Below, one piece after another: positions 61,726-64,000 of a DNA stretch of 64,000 nucleotides. The translations under genes and the position numbers were made by a program. The stretch's first letter is position 1. Each line of letters begins with the position of its first letter. Source of the stretch: Corynebacterium xerosis NBRC 16721 = ATCC 373 (GTDB lineage Bacteria > Actinomycetota > Actinomycetes > Mycobacteriales > Mycobacteriaceae); NCBI RefSeq assembly GCF_001552415.1, contig NZ_BCRD01000002.1, positions 62,001 to 126,000 on the forward strand, given 5' to 3'. The notes beneath the pieces were generated by a model. That model was not told the DNA's origin, searched no databases, and saw only the letters and a program-made list of their open reading frames with translations.

Positions 61726-61861
61726 CGGAGTGGAGCGGATCCGGGGGGAGGGGTGTGGCGCAGTACCCCCATTCGGTTAATTGTGACTAACTGGGTGTCG
61801 TCCGCGTTCCCGCAGCGTGCCGGGCTGAAACGGTGTTCGGCGCACCGCTCCTGCCCTTGGG

Positions 61862-61885
61862 CCACTTCACCTGCGAGTGATGTGG
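61862..61885. promoter_or_regulatory. Inverted repeat CCACTTCAC / GTGATGTGG
   Basis: 9-bp arms with one mismatch and a 6-bp spacer, 14 bp upstream of the -35 box of the carboxylase promoter; a candidate activator or repressor site. Confidence 0.45.
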
Positions 61886-61898
61886 GGCATAGTTTCGC

Positions 61899-61927
61899 TT
61901 GGCAAGTGGTCCGAGTCACAGTAGTGT
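61899..61927 (+). promoter_or_regulatory. Promoter of the acyl-CoA carboxylase genes
   Basis: TTGGCA (61899-61904), exactly 17 bp, TAGTGT (61922-61927); transcription would start near 61934. Confidence 0.65.
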
Positions 61928-61939
61928 TTCGGCGCAGAG

Positions 61940-61957
61940 AGTTAATGAACGTTAACT
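61940..61957. promoter_or_regulatory. Operator-like dyad AGTTAA-N6-TTAACT after the carboxylase promoter
   Basis: Perfect 6-bp arms (61940-61945 and 61952-61957) around TGAACG, a few bases after the predicted transcription start. Position and symmetry suit a repressor that blocks elongation; TetR-type regulators of lipid or branched-chain catabolism bind such sites. Confidence 0.6.
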
Positions 61958-62010
61958 AAGTGCGGGACACGCACCGCACCGCCGACCTTCACCCCCACAC
62001 GGAGACGCAC

Positions 62011-63585
62011 ATGACGGACCCCGCCACCAACCGCGAGAAGCACGAGGCGCTCGTCGCCGACCTGCGCGACCTGCTCGCCCGCACTGCCGAGGGAGGCCCG
62101 GAGAAGGCCCGCGAGCGCCACGTCGCCCGCGGCAAGCTGCTGCCCCGCCAGCGCATCACCGAGCTGCTCGACCCGGGCAGCCCCTTCCTCGAGGTCGCCC
62201 CCATCGCCGCGCACGAAATGTACGGCGGCAAGGTCCCCGCCGCGGGCGTCGTGGCCGGCATCGGCCTCGTCGAAGGCCGCCGCTGCATGATCGTCGCCAA
62301 CGACGCCACGGTCTCCGGCGGCACCTACTACCCGATGACGGTGAAGAAGCACCTCCGCGCCCAGGAGATCGCCGACGCCAACCGCCTGCCCTGCATCTAC
62401 CTCGTCGACTCGGGCGGTGCGATGCTGCTCAACCAGGACGAGGTCTTCCCGGACCGCGACCACTTCGGCCGCATCTTCTACAACCAGGCGAACCTGTCCA
62501 AGAAGGGCATCCCGCAGATCTCCGCGGTCCTCGGCTCCTGCACCGCCGGCGGCGCGTACGTTCCCGCGATGAGCGACGAGGCGGTGATCGTCAAGGAGCA
62601 GGGCACCATCTTCCTGGCGGGCCCGCCGCTGGTGAAGGCCGCGACCGGCGAGGACGTCACCCCCGAGGAGCTCGGCGGCGGCGACCTGCACTCCAAGACC
62701 TCCGGCGTCACGGACCACCTGGCCCTGGACGACGCCGACGCGCTGCACCGCGTCCGGTCGATCGTCGACACGCTTCCGCTTGCCGACGACGCCCCGTGGG
62801 AGGTGCGCGAGACCCGCGAGCCGCTGCGCGAGCAGACCGACCTCTACGACATCGTCCCCGTGGATGCCCGCCAGCCCTACGACGTCCGCGAGGTCATCGA
62901 GACCATCGTCGACGCCGGCGAGTACCGCGAGTTCAAGGCCGAGTTCGGCACCACGCTGGTCACCGCGTTCGCCCGGATCCACGGCCACCCGGTCGGCGTC
63001 ATCGCCAACAACGGCATCCTCTTCGCCGAGTCCGCCCAGAAGGGCGCGCACTTCATCGAGCTGTGCGACCAGCGCGGCATCCCGCTGGTGTTCCTGCAGA
63101 ACACCACCGGCTTCATGGTCGGGCGCGAGTACGAGGCCGGCGGCATCGCCAAGCACGGCGCGAAGATGGTCAACGCCGTGGCCACCACCCGCGTGCCCAA
63201 GTTCACCATCGTCATCGGCGGCGCGTTCGGCGCCGGCAACTACTCCATGTGCGGCCGCGCCTACTCGCCGCGCTTCCTGTGGATGTGGCCCAACGCCCGC
63301 GTCGCCGTCATGGGTGGCCCGCAGGCCGCGATGACCCTGTCGACGGTCCGCCGCAACCAGATCGAGCGCTCCGGCGGCGAGTGGTCGGCGGAGGAGCAGG
63401 AGGCCTTCGAGGCCCCGGTCCGCGAGCAGTTCGAGGAGCAGTCGCACTGCTACTACTCCTCCGCCCGGCTGTGGGACGACGGCGTCATCGACCCCGCCGA
63501 CACCCGCCGCATCCTCGGCATGGCCCTCGAGGTCGCCGGCGGAGCCCCGCTCGACGACGCCGGCTTCGGCGTCTTCCGAATGTAA
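62011..63585 (+). CDS. Acyl-CoA carboxylase beta (carboxyltransferase) subunit, methylcrotonyl-type
   Basis: A 524-residue carboxyltransferase that moves CO2 from biotin to an acyl-CoA. It carries the two crotonase-like halves: acyl-CoA-site segments [57 protein letters not shown] and [21 protein letters not shown]; biotin-side segments [30 protein letters not shown] and [20 protein letters not shown]. These match methylcrotonyl/geranyl-CoA carboxylases more than propionyl-CoA ones (inference). ATG 62011 has CGGAGA 5 nt upstream, better than GTG 61960. The alpha subunit gene follows 33 bp later. Confidence 0.9.
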   Translation: MTDPATNREKHEALVADLRDLLARTAEGGPEKARERHVARGKLLPRQRITELLDPGSPFLEVAPIAAHEMYGGKVPAAGVVAGIGLVEGRRCMIVANDATVSGGTYYPMTVKKHLRAQEIADANRLPCIYLVDSGGAMLLNQDEVFPDRDHFGRIFYNQANLSKKGIPQISAVLGSCTAGGAYVPAMSDEAVIVKEQGTIFLAGPPLVKAATGEDVTPEELGGGDLHSKTSGVTDHLALDDADALHRVRSIVDTLPLADDAPWEVRETREPLREQTDLYDIVPVDARQPYDVREVIETIVDAGEYREFKAEFGTTLVTAFARIHGHPVGVIANNGILFAESAQKGAHFIELCDQRGIPLVFLQNTTGFMVGREYEAGGIAKHGAKMVNAVATTRVPKFTIVIGGAFGAGNYSMCGRAYSPRFLWMWPNARVAVMGGPQAAMTLSTVRRNQIERSGGEWSAEEQEAFEAPVREQFEEQSHCYYSSARLWDDGVIDPADTRRILGMALEVAGGAPLDDAGFGVFRM

Positions 63586-63618
63586 CCCGCACCGACAGCA
63601 CAGAGAGGAGAGAAGCTC

Positions 63619-64000
63619 ATGATCAACACCATCAACACCGTGCTCGTCGCCAACCGCGGCGAGATCGCCTGCCGCGTCATCCGCACCCTTCGCGACCAGG
63701 GGGTCCGCTCCGTCGCGGTGTACTCCGACGCCGACGCCGACGCCCCGCACGTCCGCGCGGCGGACGTCGCCGTCCACATCGGCCCGTCGCCGGCCCGCGA
63801 GTCCTACCTGGTCGCCGACCGCATCCTGGACGCCGCCCGCCGCACGGGCGCGCAGGCGATCCACCCCGGATACGGCTTCCTGTCCGAAAACGCCGCCTTC
63901 GCCCGCGCCTGCGAGGACGCCGGCATCATCTTCATGGGCCCGCCGGCATCGGCCATCGACACGATGGGCGACAAGATCTCGGCCCGGGCGACCGTCGAAA
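63619..64000 (+). CDS. Acyl-CoA carboxylase alpha subunit, biotin carboxylase domain (partial)
   Basis: The window ends 127 codons into this gene. The visible part, [45 protein letters not shown] and [29 protein letters not shown], is the N-terminal pre-ATP-grasp domain of biotin carboxylases. AGGAG lies 8 nt before the ATG at 63619. With the beta subunit it forms a two-gene biotin-dependent carboxylase, probably in leucine or isoprenoid catabolism. The biotin carboxyl carrier domain, expected at the far C-terminus, lies beyond the window. Confidence 0.92.
   Translation, partial: MINTINTVLVANRGEIACRVIRTLRDQGVRSVAVYSDADADAPHVRAADVAVHIGPSPARESYLVADRILDAARRTGAQAIHPGYGFLSENAAFARACEDAGIIFMGPPASAIDTMGDKISARATVE

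Larger units (their letters stand above)
61527..62010. other. Divergent regulatory region, ligase / acyl-CoA carboxylase
   Basis: No convincing gene in 484 bp. Leftward, TAACAT on the minus strand (61606-61611) is a possible -10 box for the ligase. Rightward there is a good promoter at 61899-61927 with flanking dyads, listed separately. GTTAATTGTGACTAAC (61776-61791) is a further weak dyad with half-sites like the operator at 61940. Confidence 0.5.

Overview
The window is chromosomal DNA of a very GC-rich mycolata-type actinobacterium, most likely a high-GC Corynebacterium (inference). The evidence is a monomeric NADP isocitrate dehydrogenase, a folD-DUF3017 pair followed by metX as in C. glutamicum, McbR-like boxes at metX and metY, and two blocks in mycobacterial order: add / Rv3311-like / upp / M20 amidohydrolase / lpdA, and pgi / chorismate mutase / pcrA / M23 peptidase / PerM-like / purN / purH. 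No rRNA, tRNA, CRISPR array, prophage or insertion sequence was recognised. Most genes are housekeeping genes.

Layout: 1-5.0 kb, end of dnaE2, an S9 peptidase, trmL, folD and small membrane proteins. 5.1-14.2 kb, the methionine genes metX and metY (both minus strand), separated by a TetR-like gene, a short membrane ORF and the repair pair lhr-nei2. 14.6-18.5 kb, icd and a J-domain-like membrane protein. 18.7-25.7 kb, an MFS exporter, exonuclease III, a secreted amidase and a large membrane protein whose C-terminus is a degenerate amidase copy. 25.7-38.6 kb, trpS, YihY, a D,D-carboxypeptidase, adenosine deaminase, an ESX-like/NlpC pair, upp, two paralogous surface proteins, an M20 amidohydrolase and lpdA. 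38.7-41.7 kb, mycoredoxin, folA-thyA, cysQ and YccF. 41.9-56.2 kb, an LpqH-like lipoprotein, pgi, an aldehyde dehydrogenase, an MFS protein, chorismate mutase, pcrA, a thioesterase-like protein, an M23 peptidase, a PerM-like protein and purN-purH. 56.2-61.5 kb, an accessory patch: P450, divergent TetR, a broken flavin monooxygenase and an acyl-CoA ligase. 62.0-64.0 kb, an acyl-CoA carboxylase beta subunit and the start of its biotin-carboxylase partner.

Two genome-style signals stand out. First, the 11-mer GCTTKACGACG (K = G or T) occurs 16 times in 64 kb, on both strands about equally. Half the copies lie between genes or at gene ends. Seven of the eight coding copies are read in one frame as Leu-Asp-Asp, mostly in flexible insertions, using the rare codon CTT. 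This looks like a dispersed DNA signal (uptake-sequence-like, or a site for a chromosome-binding protein) that I do not recognise. Second, about twenty genes have a TANNNT-like -10 box 6-9 nt before the start codon, which predicts leaderless mRNAs and fixes many start codons.

Functionally, metX and metY make homocysteine from homoserine and sulfide and are probably co-repressed by McbR. folD, folA, thyA, purN and purH connect one-carbon and nucleotide metabolism. add and upp salvage nucleosides, although add lacks an expected zinc ligand. Several enzymes act on the cell wall (amidase, D,D-carboxypeptidase, NlpC/P60, M23). lhr, nei2, xth, pcrA and dnaE2 serve DNA repair.
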